Assembly: GCF_018128065.1 (NCBI RefSeq)
Contig: NZ_CP072359.1
Coordinates: forward strand, 1,116,001 to 1,180,000
Direction: 5' to 3'
From: Prevotella melaninogenica
GTDB lineage: Bacteria; Bacteroidota; Bacteroidia; Bacteroidales; Bacteroidaceae
Length of the DNA stretch: 64,000 nucleotides
Each line of letters starts with the position of its first letter. Position 1 is the stretch's first letter. A program made the position numbers and the translations under genes. Under the pieces are notes generated by a model that had not been told where the DNA came from, did not search any database, and saw nothing but the letters and a program-made list of their open reading frames with translations. Shown here piece by piece: positions 16,536-25,740 of the stretch.

Positions 16536-17411
16536 ATGGAGAAGAAATATTTTGCCCCTTCAGAACTAATTATTAATGAAGATGGAAGCATCTTTCACTT
16601 GCATTTGAAACCAGAGAACCTTGCAGATAAAGTTATTCTTGTTGGTGACCCAGGTCGTGTAGCACTTGTTGCTTCGCACTTTGAGAATGTAGAGTGTGAG
16701 GTTTCTAATCGTGAGTTCCGTGCTATCACAGGTACTTTCCGCGGAAAACGAATCACAGCTTTAAGTACGGGTATTGGATGTGACAACATCGATATTGTTG
16801 TAAATGAGCTGGATGCATTGGCAAATATTGATTTCAAAACACGTACAGAGAATGAGAATCTGCGCCAGTTGACACTTGTACGTATCGGTACTTGTGGAGG
16901 ATTGCAGCCTTACACACCTGTTGGTACTTATATTGCATCAGCCAAAAGTATTGGTTTTGATGGCTTGCTAAATTTCTATGCAGGTCGTAATCAGGCTTCT
17001 GACCTTGAGTTTGAAGCAGAGTTTAAGAAACAGGTTGAATGGGATGCGCAGTTGGGTAATCCTTATGTGGCTTGTGCTGACAAGGAGTTGCTTGATACCA
17101 TCGCAGCTGATGATATGGTACGTGGCGTAACAATCGCTTGTGGAGGCTTCTTTGGACCACAGGGACGTGAGCTTCGTTTACCATTGCAGGACCCTAAGTT
17201 GAATGAAAAGATAGAGAACTTCTCTTATAAAGATATGCAGGTTACCAACTTCGAGATGGAGTCTTCTGCTCTTGCTGGTCTTTCAACACTTATGGGGCAT
17301 AAGGCTGTAACTGTCTGTATGGTTATTGCCAACCGCCTTGCTAAGGAAGCAAATGCAAGCTACAAGAATACTATTGATGGCTTGATAGAGAAGGTGTTGG
17401 AGAGAATATAA
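16536..17411 (+). CDS. Nucleoside phosphorylase (uridine phosphorylase-like)
   Basis: A 291-aa protein of the PNP/UDP phosphorylase superfamily, which splits nucleosides with phosphate to base and ribose-1-phosphate. It shows ILVGDPGRV (phosphate-site motif), GIGCDNIDIVVNEL, VRIGTCGGLQPYTPVGTYI and MQVTNFEMESSAL, the ribose-binding Met-Glu signature of the family. It is longer than E. coli Udp (253 aa). Specificity for uridine is inferred from overall resemblance. mnmE begins 13 bases after the stop, so the two are probably co-transcribed. Confidence 0.88.
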   Translation: MEKKYFAPSELIINEDGSIFHLHLKPENLADKVILVGDPGRVALVASHFENVECEVSNREFRAITGTFRGKRITALSTGIGCDNIDIVVNELDALANIDFKTRTENENLRQLTLVRIGTCGGLQPYTPVGTYIASAKSIGFDGLLNFYAGRNQASDLEFEAEFKKQVEWDAQLGNPYVACADKELLDTIAADDMVRGVTIACGGFFGPQGRELRLPLQDPKLNEKIENFSYKDMQVTNFEMESSALAGLSTLMGHKAVTVCMVIANRLAKEANASYKNTIDGLIEKVLERI

Positions 17412-17424
17412 GAAAGCATACTTT

Positions 17425-18852
17425 ATGAGTAAACGAACTGACAAGGTGTCACAATCAATGTTATCCACTCCCCAATCAATCCTTTCGGGGAGTGGCGAAC
17501 CAATATGCTCTCTTGCTACTCAGCCCGGTGGAGCCATAGGTGTTATCCGTGTGAGTGGTGAAAAAGCTATAGAAATAACAGATAAAGTCTTTCATGGTAT
17601 CCGTGGAAAGTATTTGTCAGATGCGAAAGGGAACACTTTGCATTATGGTGAAATCCTTGATAAGGAGGGCAAGGTCATTGATGATGTTCTTGTCAGTGTC
17701 TTCCGTGCCCCTCATAGTTATACGGGCGAGAATAGCACTGAGATATCTTGTCATGGTTCTGCTTATATTCTTAATCAAGTAGTTAAGGCACTTATTGATG
17801 CAGGTTGCCGTCAAGCTCAGCCCGGAGAATATACGCAGCGGGCTTATTTGAATGGTAAGATGGATCTTAGTCAGGCGGAAGCCGTTGCCGACCTCATAGC
17901 TGCTTCTAACCGCGCAACGCATCAAGTGGCACTTAGTCAGCTTAAAGGTCATTTTAGTTCTGAACTTTCACTTTTGCGTGAACAGCTTTTGAAGATGACT
18001 TCCTTGTTAGAGTTGGAACTTGACTTCTCTGATCATGAGGAACTTGAGTTTGCTGATAGAACAGAGCTAAAGGCTTTAGCAGAAAAGATTCACCAAAGAG
18101 TAAAGACTCTTACTGATTCTTTTGAGACAGGTAAGGCGTTGAAGAAAGGTGTACCAGTAGCCATCGTGGGTAAGACGAATGTGGGTAAGTCAACACTATT
18201 GAATTGTCTACTCCATGAAGAGAAAGCCATCGTTTCAAATATTCATGGTACAACTCGTGATGTCATCGAAGATACAACAGAAATCAAAGGCGTTACTTTC
18301 CGTTTCATTGATACAGCTGGTATTCGTCATACAGAGGACCAAATTGAGAAGTTAGGGATTGAACGTGCCTATCAGAAGATGGATGAGGCGGCTATTGTCC
18401 TGTGGGTTATTGATGAACAACCAACAGCAGAAGAATGTACTGAGATGCAACGTTTGGCAAAGGGAAAGCATTTGATTACAATCTTTAATAAAATAGATAG
18501 TAAAGAAGCAGAGCCAAGATTGGTAAATGAAGAATTACATATTATCTATATCTCTGCAAAGTTAAAGCAGAATATCAAGGAATTAGAGGAAGCGATTTAT
18601 GTAGCAGCAGACATCCCTGAGATAAACGAAAATAGTGTTATCATTACTTCTGCTCGCCACTATGAAGCATTAATGCATGCTGATGAGTCTATCCTTCGAG
18701 TGATAGAAGGACTTGATTTCGGACTTAGTGGCGATCTCATTAGTGAAGACTTACGTATTTGTCTTCATCAACTCGCTGATATCACAGGCGGACAGATTAC
18801 CCCACATGAGGTGCTTGGAAATATCTTTAAGCACTTCTGTATAGGTAAATAA
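17425..18852 (+). CDS. mnmE: tRNA uridine-34 5-carboxymethylaminomethyl modification GTPase
   Basis: A 475-aa protein of normal length. With MnmG it installs cmnm5 on U34 of certain tRNAs. An N-terminal folate-binding domain (about 28-150, ICSLATQPGGAIGVIRVSG) precedes a helical domain with an inserted G domain. The G domain shows VGKTNVGKSTLLN (P-loop), GTTRDVIED (switch I) and FIDTAGIR (G3). The C-terminus FKHFCIGK matches the invariant CIGK end. The last 18 bases (from 18835) resemble the attachment site used by SGI1-type islands. The Wadjet operon begins just downstream, in convergent orientation. Confidence 0.96.
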   Translation: MSKRTDKVSQSMLSTPQSILSGSGEPICSLATQPGGAIGVIRVSGEKAIEITDKVFHGIRGKYLSDAKGNTLHYGEILDKEGKVIDDVLVSVFRAPHSYTGENSTEISCHGSAYILNQVVKALIDAGCRQAQPGEYTQRAYLNGKMDLSQAEAVADLIAASNRATHQVALSQLKGHFSSELSLLREQLLKMTSLLELELDFSDHEELEFADRTELKALAEKIHQRVKTLTDSFETGKALKKGVPVAIVGKTNVGKSTLLNCLLHEEKAIVSNIHGTTRDVIEDTTEIKGVTFRFIDTAGIRHTEDQIEKLGIERAYQKMDEAAIVLWVIDEQPTAEECTEMQRLAKGKHLITIFNKIDSKEAEPRLVNEELHIIYISAKLKQNIKELEEAIYVAADIPEINENSVIITSARHYEALMHADESILRVIEGLDFGLSGDLISEDLRICLHQLADITGGQITPHEVLGNIFKHFCIGK

Positions 18853-18853
18853 G
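18835..18853 (+). other. mnmE 3'-end sequence resembling an SGI1-type attachment site
   Basis: TTCTGTATAGGTAAATAAG overlaps the last codons of mnmE. SGI1-family islands integrate into this same position of trmE/mnmE in other bacteria. A partly matching TTTTGTATGGATAAG stands at 25219-25233 on the far side of the Wadjet operon (11 of the first 14 bases match). No integrase is nearby, so function as an att site is inference. Confidence 0.3.
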
Positions 18854-18890
18854 ATCTTTGGATAGGTTTCTCTCTTTGTGTCGTAAGTCC

Positions 18891-19739
18891 TTATTGTTGA
18901 GAGATATAACCTTCTTGGTCATAGCCCTTGCGCTCATAATGAATGAGGTCTATCAATTGTTGGATCTCTATTCTATCTGATTTAATATCCTTATAACGAG
19001 CATATTGTTCGTTATAACGCTTTGTTGAACCATGTCTTAAGCGTGAGGGAATATCTTCTGGGATTAAGAAAGATGTGCGTTCTGTGCCTAAATGCTTCTG
19101 AAACTCAGACAGGAATATATGGATACCAGCCAAATCAAAGTCACCAAAGTGGATATATGGATTGGGGATAGATGTTAACCATTCTCTAAGATCAGTTGAT
19201 TGTGGATAGCGTGAGACGAATAATACCTTTTGTGAAAGTTCATGTTTATGTAGATACTCATTAAAGAAACCCCTTTGTTGACGTATTTTTCTGAAATTCT
19301 CCATATTCTCAATTCCAATGATAGTCACGTTGTCTGGAATTGTAAATGTTCTCCAATCAGATACAAAAAAGAAACACCCTTCTTGTGGATTGATGGTAAA
19401 TGGTTCATTATTCAATCGACATTCAATCGACTCATACGTATTCACTGGGAATCCAGGACACGAACGTATAGTCACAAGTTTAGAGTTTCCTGTCTCGCTT
19501 GCCATTGAACTTCTTGACTCGGAATTTCCGACATCTAATATCCGATAGTTCTCATCTTTATCAATAAGAAACCTTTTTAATGCTTCGATATTGTTGGCAC
19601 GATACGATTTTCTCGACCCATGTATAATGATTTGCAATAGACCTTCTTGAATAAGTTCTGTCAGTAGTCTATTGCTTATCCTTGAGCCTGCAACGGTCTC
19701 ACCAGCTATTAATGCTTGTATAGATGCACTTACTGCCAT
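18891..19739 (-). CDS. jetD: Wadjet JetD-like winged-helix/Toprim nuclease subunit
   Basis: A 282-aa protein, last of the four-gene operon. The N-terminal 70 residues look like winged-helix DNA binding (SNRLLTELIQEGLLQIIIHGSRKSYRA). The C-terminal half has a Toprim-type core: a Glu in TIIGIENMENF and the DxD pair in HFGDFDLAGIHI, as in topoisomerase VI A/Spo11-like folds. In characterised Wadjet systems JetD is the nuclease that cuts the plasmid after JetABC loop extrusion. At 282 aa it is short for type I JetD, so another subtype is likely. It starts 12 bases after the jetC stop. Confidence 0.82.
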   Translation of the reverse strand: MAVSASIQALIAGETVAGSRISNRLLTELIQEGLLQIIIHGSRKSYRANNIEALKRFLIDKDENYRILDVGNSESRSSMASETGNSKLVTIRSCPGFPVNTYESIECRLNNEPFTINPQEGCFFFVSDWRTFTIPDNVTIIGIENMENFRKIRQQRGFFNEYLHKHELSQKVLFVSRYPQSTDLREWLTSIPNPYIHFGDFDLAGIHIFLSEFQKHLGTERTSFLIPEDIPSRLRHGSTKRYNEQYARYKDIKSDRIEIQQLIDLIHYERKGYDQEGYISQQ

Positions 19740-19751
19740 AGTCTTTCGATG

Positions 19752-22700
19752 TTATATTCTCTTTAAAAGTTTCTCAACTTTCGTCTTTACACCATGCTTG
19801 CTTAGTAGATAAGTATACCGATAATCGTATGGATTATAGGATGTTGGTGAACTATTTATTAGCTGGATATTACGTGAGTTAGCAAACTGTAAGATGCCTT
19901 TAATATTGTTTGGATGTAGACGACCAATCTCATCCATCATACAATGGACGATAAAATCACCGCTCTTACGGGCTGCCTTCTTCTTGAATACGTTGATAAG
20001 CATGATGTTAACCATTGCCTTCACTAAGATGTCTGTTCCGTCTGAACCAACGTTATTGATGCGTTCTACCCAGCTTGTATCATTGTCGTTCTCCTTTACA
20101 CGGAACTGTAAACGGAAAGCATCACCCAATGATACGATGTTTCGATTAGGCTCGTTCTGTAACTGATGAGATAAGCTCTTTAGATAGTCTACAACCTTTC
20201 GGTTCACTTCATCACGATTATCACTTGAGAAGAGGTTAAGTTCTCCTATAGAAAGCGCATTCTCTATGCAGTAATTATGAATAGATATAAGTAACTGCAT
20301 AAGCTTGTCTGACGACTCATTTGCTCTTAATTCTATACTTTTAATGACTCCTGCAAAGTTCTTCTCAACAAAGTCTCGATTGATGTCAAGGATTACTCCA
20401 TCTACATCTGATCTACGTTTCATCAATGCGCCGACCTCAGTTGAAATACGTCCTAAGATGTCTTTGTAATGTTCACTGGTACGTCTTCGATACTCTTCTA
20501 TCTTATTATTGTCGATAAACTCTTGTAAGTCAACCGCAATCTGCATATAATCTGCGTCTGTGATAGGCATTGTGTTGAAGTGAAAAGCATTCTGCGGCTT
20601 AAAGTTACGATTGAAGTTTACAACAGTGCCTTTTAGTATCTCAATGGCTTCTCGTTTCTGATTAATAGTGCCTCTCAGCTGACTTATTAGCTGTAGACAG
20701 TCTAAATGTGTAGACTTTACCTTATTATCAGCGAGATAAGCGTTGGATACTAAGTGCTCATTCTCTATAACTTGATGATATTGATTTAGTCCATCTCTTC
20801 TATGAGCAAGGTCTTTTTGGATCGCTCTCTGTTGGTCTTCAAATCCCTGTATCTTCTTCTCTATGCGTATTCTCTTGTCTTCGTAACGTTGTTGCAACAT
20901 AATAAGTCGCTGCGTAATCTCCTTTATATTATTTCTAATATCAGCCTCTTTGGAGAAGAGAGTATCCACCGCATCTTCGTATTTGATTACATCATTGCGG
21001 TCTGTTTCTATCTGTTGAAGTAGCTTGTTAAGCTCATCGAGTGCTTTGCGATATTCGTTCAATAGTTTGATATCTACTCCTTTGCCTTCAAGCTCGGCTT
21101 TTTGTTGCTTGTCAAGTTGAGCTTTTTGATTTTCAAATTCCTGATTATGCAATTCGGATTCAGACTTTTGTTGCTCTTGAAACGCATGTAGTTCATTATT
21201 AAGTGCCCTTACAGACCTATTGAACGCTGCATCAAGTTCCTTCAAATCCTTTTCGTTCTTAACATCATTCTTAGCTTGTCTTTCTTTCTCAGCTTCAACT
21301 TTAAGAGTGGCATCATTGAATGCACGCATACGTAACTCTTGTTCGCTTGAGATTATTTCCTGCTCTTCCATCTCTAATTTATGCCGTTGGTTCTGCAGGT
21401 TCTGTCTTTTTGTAGGTATTTGATTAGCCTCCACTCTTAACTGAGTAGCCTCTTGACGTAATGGTTTAAGTAGGTTACCATACTTCTTACCGAGTTTAGA
21501 TATTTCCTCTTGAAGGGTCACTGGCAGTTGTGATAACTGTCTATTCAATAGCTGAAGTTGGCTCTCTAAATTTTTCTTCTTTGTCCTATACTCATCAGGG
21601 GTACGATGGGTAGGCTCAATATTTTCCAAGTTGAGCTTTACTCCAAATAGATTGTCTGTGTTATTATCTAATGTTGGTTCAAGTCCTTGGGCATAGAGTA
21701 TCCGTTCTTCATCTACAACTTTTCCAATCGTATCTTCCCACCCTTCAGTGTTCTCACACAGCCAATGATACAGCGAGTCATCCAGATGTGACAGCAAGTC
21801 GTTGATTCTTGCAATCTCATTACGGCATATTGTACGATCGTTCTCCAATCGTTTTTGTTCCTGCAAAGAGGTTTGTTTCAACTCAGCCTCTTTCATTTCG
21901 AATTCGTTAGTCAGCTTTTCTATTTGAATTCTAACAGTTGTTTGATTTGCCTCATTGGCTTTTTCATTGATATCTAATTGTACCAGTTGTTTCTTAACCT
22001 GTTTGATATCATCCTCTTTAGGGTGCCATTGACGTAGTTCTTTAAGTCTACTATCTGTTCTATACTGTTCAGCTATAAGGCTTTGAAGGCGTTCTTTAGA
22101 TTCAAGTGATAAGGTACGATACAGGTTCATAACCTGATTTCTGTTCTTAGAACGCTCTTCTTCATAGCGATTTCGTTCTTGTTGTAGCTCTGTTTGCTTT
22201 GTATACAAAGCCTCTCTCAGCCTATTGGTAAATGCTTGATGAGCATTTTCAAGTTTTGTTTTGGCGATATTATATTTCTCTGCTATTGATGCATTTGTTT
22301 TGAGCAAATCATCCAATAGCATTTTTTTCTCATCCGCTTCATGTTTTAATGACTTCTCACGGGCGTTAAGTGCAACCTTTTCTTTTATGTTAATAGCATC
22401 AAAATACTTTCGTTTCTCAGCTATCTCTTTCAGTTTACTATTCTTTCCTCCAAGGTCTTGATTGAGTGAGTCTTTTTCTTTGTCATAGTCAGCTTTAAGT
22501 TCCTTCTGGCGATTACACTCTTTTTCAATGCTGTTTTTCACGTCGATAAGTTTCACTTCCAGTAGTGGTATTTGTTGTTCATCGTCCGCTACAACGTAGT
22601 TCAGCATGTGCCATACATCAAGTAGTTGCTGATCAAACGCAACTATCTTACGGCCCTGTTCAGCTATTTTCAGTGCTTGCTGGCGTACGGGATAAATTCC

Positions 22701-23399
22701 GTCACGTGTCTGTCGGAACCAACAGTCTATTTCATCGTATTCTCTTTCAAAGTCTGTTACCAGTCTTCTGTACGTTTGTAAATCAATAGGGTGGTCTTCG
22801 TCAGCCATTGACTGGATGATAGTATTCTTCACAAAGTCAGCATCCAACTTCGTGTTAAGGAATACATTTTGAATACTTCGGGGTATATTTTGATAATGAG
22901 AACTCTGTACTAAGGCATAGCGAGTAAACTTGTGGTCGTGTGTGTTACCAAAGATAATGTCCTTAAACATTACCCCAGAGTCGATTCTTGCTGACACACT
23001 CACATTCTTATCAATACGTTCACGTATCTTCACCCAGTCACTCAACACCTGTTTATCATTGTCAATGAGCCATTCCCTTTGGTATGGTGCATCAATAAAT
23101 CGCCAAGAAGCACGTCCTTGGTATCGGTTGACTAATATGGTATATGCTCCATTATCACGCATTACCTCATAGAGGATATGCGAGTTAGATTGGCGGAAAT
23201 AGAACTCGTCAAACGACTTCTGGCCTTGTTGAATACCCAATTTATGCTTGTCGGCATTGTAGAAGAACAGTAGTGCTCTTAGTACTGTACTCTTTCCTAC
23301 ACCCTGTGTCCCAGTGAAATGCACGTTGCCATCTACTGATATTTCAGCATAAGGAATATTAGCACTATTGATAAATATGATTCTATTCAGGTATTTCAT
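19752..23399 (-). CDS. jetC: Wadjet JetC-like SMC/MukB-type ATPase
   Basis: A 1215-aa SMC-like ATPase. The Walker A motif is GTQGVGKST at residues 30-38. Very long heptad-rich segments follow (about residues 260-500 and 640-930), with a hinge-like break near the middle. The C-terminal head carries a signature-like NVGSDGTDILVKAM and a Walker B region FIVHCMMDEIGRLHP. This is the MukB-type motor that extrudes DNA loops. The upstream jetB overlaps its start by 17 bases, and jetD follows 12 bases after its stop. The fixed company of kleisin, MukE-like and Toprim genes separates it from housekeeping SMC, RecN or SbcC. Confidence 0.88.
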   Translation of the reverse strand: MKYLNRIIFINSANIPYAEISVDGNVHFTGTQGVGKSTVLRALLFFYNADKHKLGIQQGQKSFDEFYFRQSNSHILYEVMRDNGAYTILVNRYQGRASWRFIDAPYQREWLIDNDKQVLSDWVKIRERIDKNVSVSARIDSGVMFKDIIFGNTHDHKFTRYALVQSSHYQNIPRSIQNVFLNTKLDADFVKNTIIQSMADEDHPIDLQTYRRLVTDFEREYDEIDCWFRQTRDGIYPVRQQALKIAEQGRKIVAFDQQLLDVWHMLNYVVADDEQQIPLLEVKLIDVKNSIEKECNRQKELKADYDKEKDSLNQDLGGKNSKLKEIAEKRKYFDAINIKEKVALNAREKSLKHEADEKKMLLDDLLKTNASIAEKYNIAKTKLENAHQAFTNRLREALYTKQTELQQERNRYEEERSKNRNQVMNLYRTLSLESKERLQSLIAEQYRTDSRLKELRQWHPKEDDIKQVKKQLVQLDINEKANEANQTTVRIQIEKLTNEFEMKEAELKQTSLQEQKRLENDRTICRNEIARINDLLSHLDDSLYHWLCENTEGWEDTIGKVVDEERILYAQGLEPTLDNNTDNLFGVKLNLENIEPTHRTPDEYRTKKKNLESQLQLLNRQLSQLPVTLQEEISKLGKKYGNLLKPLRQEATQLRVEANQIPTKRQNLQNQRHKLEMEEQEIISSEQELRMRAFNDATLKVEAEKERQAKNDVKNEKDLKELDAAFNRSVRALNNELHAFQEQQKSESELHNQEFENQKAQLDKQQKAELEGKGVDIKLLNEYRKALDELNKLLQQIETDRNDVIKYEDAVDTLFSKEADIRNNIKEITQRLIMLQQRYEDKRIRIEKKIQGFEDQQRAIQKDLAHRRDGLNQYHQVIENEHLVSNAYLADNKVKSTHLDCLQLISQLRGTINQKREAIEILKGTVVNFNRNFKPQNAFHFNTMPITDADYMQIAVDLQEFIDNNKIEEYRRRTSEHYKDILGRISTEVGALMKRRSDVDGVILDINRDFVEKNFAGVIKSIELRANESSDKLMQLLISIHNYCIENALSIGELNLFSSDNRDEVNRKVVDYLKSLSHQLQNEPNRNIVSLGDAFRLQFRVKENDNDTSWVERINNVGSDGTDILVKAMVNIMLINVFKKKAARKSGDFIVHCMMDEIGRLHPNNIKGILQFANSRNIQLINSSPTSYNPYDYRYTYLLSKHGVKTKVEKLLKRI

Positions 23400-23958
23400 C
23401 TTCGTTAGCTATTTGAATCATGTTAACCAATTCCTCAGCATAACGGAATGCAGAGGTTATCTTAAAAGTCTCATCTTGAATATTGACACATTCAGCAAAC
23501 CCCATGTTTTGCATCTCTTGGAGTAGCTTGTTCACTATCTCTTGATTTGAGCCTGCGCCATACTTCTTAAACAGGTGGTTAGCTTTTTCCTTCAATTCAA
23601 TATCTAAACTGATTTGTTCTATTAGATGTCCTTTACGAAATTGGTAGCCTGCAGAGAATGCTTGGTTATAGCATTTAAGAAAGTCAAGATAATCAAGCCA
23701 CTTAGAAAAACTTTCTAACTTTTGTTCTATAGCTTGTTTTCCTTCCCCTATACGAGAGAAGTAGAAGTAACCATTGCCTTGTTCTAATTGTAGACCAACT
23801 TCTTTAAAGTAGTCTGCATAATCCTCAAAGTTCTCTTCTAAGTCATCGTATAGATGGCGGATAGAGTTGTCAGAACTGTCAACAGAGAGGAATTCTCCGC
23901 GGATTAATCGTTCATATATTCGTTGAGTGTTATTTCGCATAGATGATTGGATATTCAA
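23383..23958 (-). CDS. jetB: Wadjet JetB-like (MukE/KITE) subunit
   Basis: A 191-aa predicted double winged-helix protein in the position and size range of JetB/MukE. It begins MNIQSSMRNNTQRIYERLIRGEFLSVDSSDN, a MukE-like opening in which a short helix precedes a statement of missing or filled wings. Sequence alone is not diagnostic; the call rests on order and overlaps. It overlaps the upstream gene by 29 bases and the jetC start by 17, which implies tight translational coupling and fixed stoichiometry. It would bind the kleisin subunit and DNA. Confidence 0.75.
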   Translation of the reverse strand: MNIQSSMRNNTQRIYERLIRGEFLSVDSSDNSIRHLYDDLEENFEDYADYFKEVGLQLEQGNGYFYFSRIGEGKQAIEQKLESFSKWLDYLDFLKCYNQAFSAGYQFRKGHLIEQISLDIELKEKANHLFKKYGAGSNQEIVNKLLQEMQNMGFAECVNIQDETFKITSAFRYAEELVNMIQIANEDEIPE

Positions 23959-25129
23959 TGTTTTGGTAAGTTGCGTATTCTCCAGTCATTTTACATTCAT
24001 CGGGGTGTAGGATGACAAGTTGACAAAAGAGGGTTGCATGATCTTCTATTTCACGTTTTGTCGTGTAGTTGTATCTGAGGATAAATTCAAAGAGATTGTA
24101 GCTTGAGGCAGCAAAGGCATTCCACACTTCAGTAGGATCAATCTCTTTCAGAAGTTGTACTTGCTCTTGTAAGTCTTCCTTTGTAAGTGGCTCTGCCTCT
24201 GTTCGTGACGTCTTTTGTATACCATTGCGTTCTGCTATTCTCCTTAAAACCTTTGCTATCTCATCATTCTCTCTTAATGCCTCCAATGAAAGACGAATCT
24301 TGCTATATTGCCGAGACTCCATCCATAGCGGATTGTTTTCTTCTAATACTTGTGTAATATTAGTTTCTGTCTTGATGAGAACTTGGTCTTTCAGATACTT
24401 TAATTTGCGTATCTTCTTGTAAAGCTGGTTCTGTTGGTCTATTTGATTGATATAGACAATAATCTGCCTATCTATCTCCATCAGTGCATGATAGGCTTCA
24501 ACGAAATCGTGTCTTACATTGCTACAAGTCTTAGCCATGTGTGGGTCATTGGCCATAATGAAGAAAGCTTGCTCATTGTCCATTAGCTTTTCACATTCAC
24601 GTATCATCGAACGTATGCTATGACTTTTCTCATCAAGATTCTGGAGTTTCGTTTTCTTGTTGAGATAGTTTGGTTCTTGCTTATAGGTGTTGTCCATGTT
24701 TCGTTTCAAGTCCACTACATTTTTCAACGTCCTAAAGCCTGTCTTCTTCAAGATTTGGCGTACACTATCTTGGTAGCCAGCCTTCCGATTTACGTTTGTC
24801 TCTTGTAGGAAATAAGTGATATGCTCCTTTAGTGTGTTGATACATTCCTGCACACTTAACACACTTATTTCCTCATTCACGTTCAGCACCTCCTCAAAGA
24901 AATTAAGGTAGTCGCTCTCTATTTCAAGCGAATTGCCTGTTTCTACCAATACACCATAGTCAATGAGCCTACTTAGTCGACTCTCATTTCCGCCAACTAA
25001 CTCCAGTGCTATACCTTTGGGGAACTTTATCAGCTTTCGCTTTTCAAACATCTCACTCAGTAGTCTTTGTTCGCGTGAGAGTGTTTTAGTTAGCTCTTCT
25101 ATTGTTCTAAAGTGTGACAGTATGTCCAT
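23930..25129 (-). CDS. jetA: Wadjet JetA-like (MukF/kleisin) subunit
   Basis: A 399-aa mostly helical protein, first gene of the operon. The N-terminal part (about 1-90) looks like a winged helix (LIKFPKGIALELVGGNESRLSRLIDYGVLVETGN), the middle is coiled-coil-rich, and the C-terminal 60 residues are compact. That layout fits a MukF/JetA kleisin bridging the SMC heads. I do not see the hallmarks of the DUF3375 type I JetA, which again points to a non-type-I Wadjet. No consensus promoter stands close upstream; a minus-strand TATATTTG at 25286-25293 is a candidate, about 157 bases away. Confidence 0.75.
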   Translation of the reverse strand: MDILSHFRTIEELTKTLSREQRLLSEMFEKRKLIKFPKGIALELVGGNESRLSRLIDYGVLVETGNSLEIESDYLNFFEEVLNVNEEISVLSVQECINTLKEHITYFLQETNVNRKAGYQDSVRQILKKTGFRTLKNVVDLKRNMDNTYKQEPNYLNKKTKLQNLDEKSHSIRSMIRECEKLMDNEQAFFIMANDPHMAKTCSNVRHDFVEAYHALMEIDRQIIVYINQIDQQNQLYKKIRKLKYLKDQVLIKTETNITQVLEENNPLWMESRQYSKIRLSLEALRENDEIAKVLRRIAERNGIQKTSRTEAEPLTKEDLQEQVQLLKEIDPTEVWNAFAASSYNLFEFILRYNYTTKREIEDHATLFCQLVILHPDECKMTGEYATYQNIEYPIIYAK

Positions 25130-25435
25130 GGGCTTGTTTTATATATCAAGAGTATGATAGTCTTTAATTTTATTATTGAATGAAAGGTGGGAGTTAGCAA
25201 GATTTCTTAATACATCAGTTTTGTATGGATAAGAATTTGTTTGCTATCTGACCAGCATCTTATACTTTAGGTATTAAAACAGATACAAATATAATAATTA
25301 CTTTTGAACAACGTTGCTAATTCTTGATAAAATCTGAGTAACTTATGGTAAACACACCATGTACATATCTTTTCATTGGTATATTTGTGTGAAATAGATA
25401 GTAATAGACGAACTTATATACATCTTTCTCTTATT

Positions 25436-25501
25436 GTGCGGGTGCTTCGCACATGTGGTGCGGAGGCTTAACACCATACGTGCGGAGGCTTAACACCACA
25501 C
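25436..25501. repeat. Dispersed GCAC/GTGC repeat, locus C
   Basis: Units GTGCTTCGCACATGTGGTGC, GAGGCTTAACACCATACGTGC and GAGGCTTAACACCACA. The second and third share GTGCGGAGGCTTAACACCA exactly. Confidence 0.7.
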
Positions 25502-25650
25502 AAGTTTATGGTAAGGATAAAGGTAACTTATCGTCGAGAAGTATGCAAAAGTTATCTGATTGGCATGAGTTTCTTTGTGATTAGGAAGCCGTAAGCATTT
25601 GATAAATAGTATTTTATATAGTTTAGTTTCTTCTTTCTGTTTAATTAGGT

Positions 25651-25694
25651 TATATAAAAAAACCGCACTTTATAACAAACGTAACTAAGTGCGG
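25651..25694 (-). terminator. Terminator of the lipoprotein gene
   Basis: AAGTGCGG (minus strand, from 25694) pairs with CCGCACTT at 25663-25670, and the minus strand continues with seven T. This matches the end of the gene whose stop codon is at 25741. Confidence 0.8.
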
Positions 25695-25740
25695 ATATGC
25701 ATTTGATTTTCTTTTGATTATCTGTCAGTGATAATCAATA

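Larger units (their letters stand above)
25130..25740. other. Gene-free spacer upstream of the Wadjet operon
   Basis: Contains the imperfect att-like sequence (25219-25233), a possible minus-strand -7 box (25286-25293), a GCAC/GTGC repeat locus and the terminator of the convergently placed lipoprotein gene. No supported coding region. Confidence 0.65.

Noticed and set aside
19752..23399. Housekeeping MukB, RecN or SbcC
   Set aside because: The operon with kleisin-like, MukE-like and Toprim partners is specific for Wadjet-type systems.
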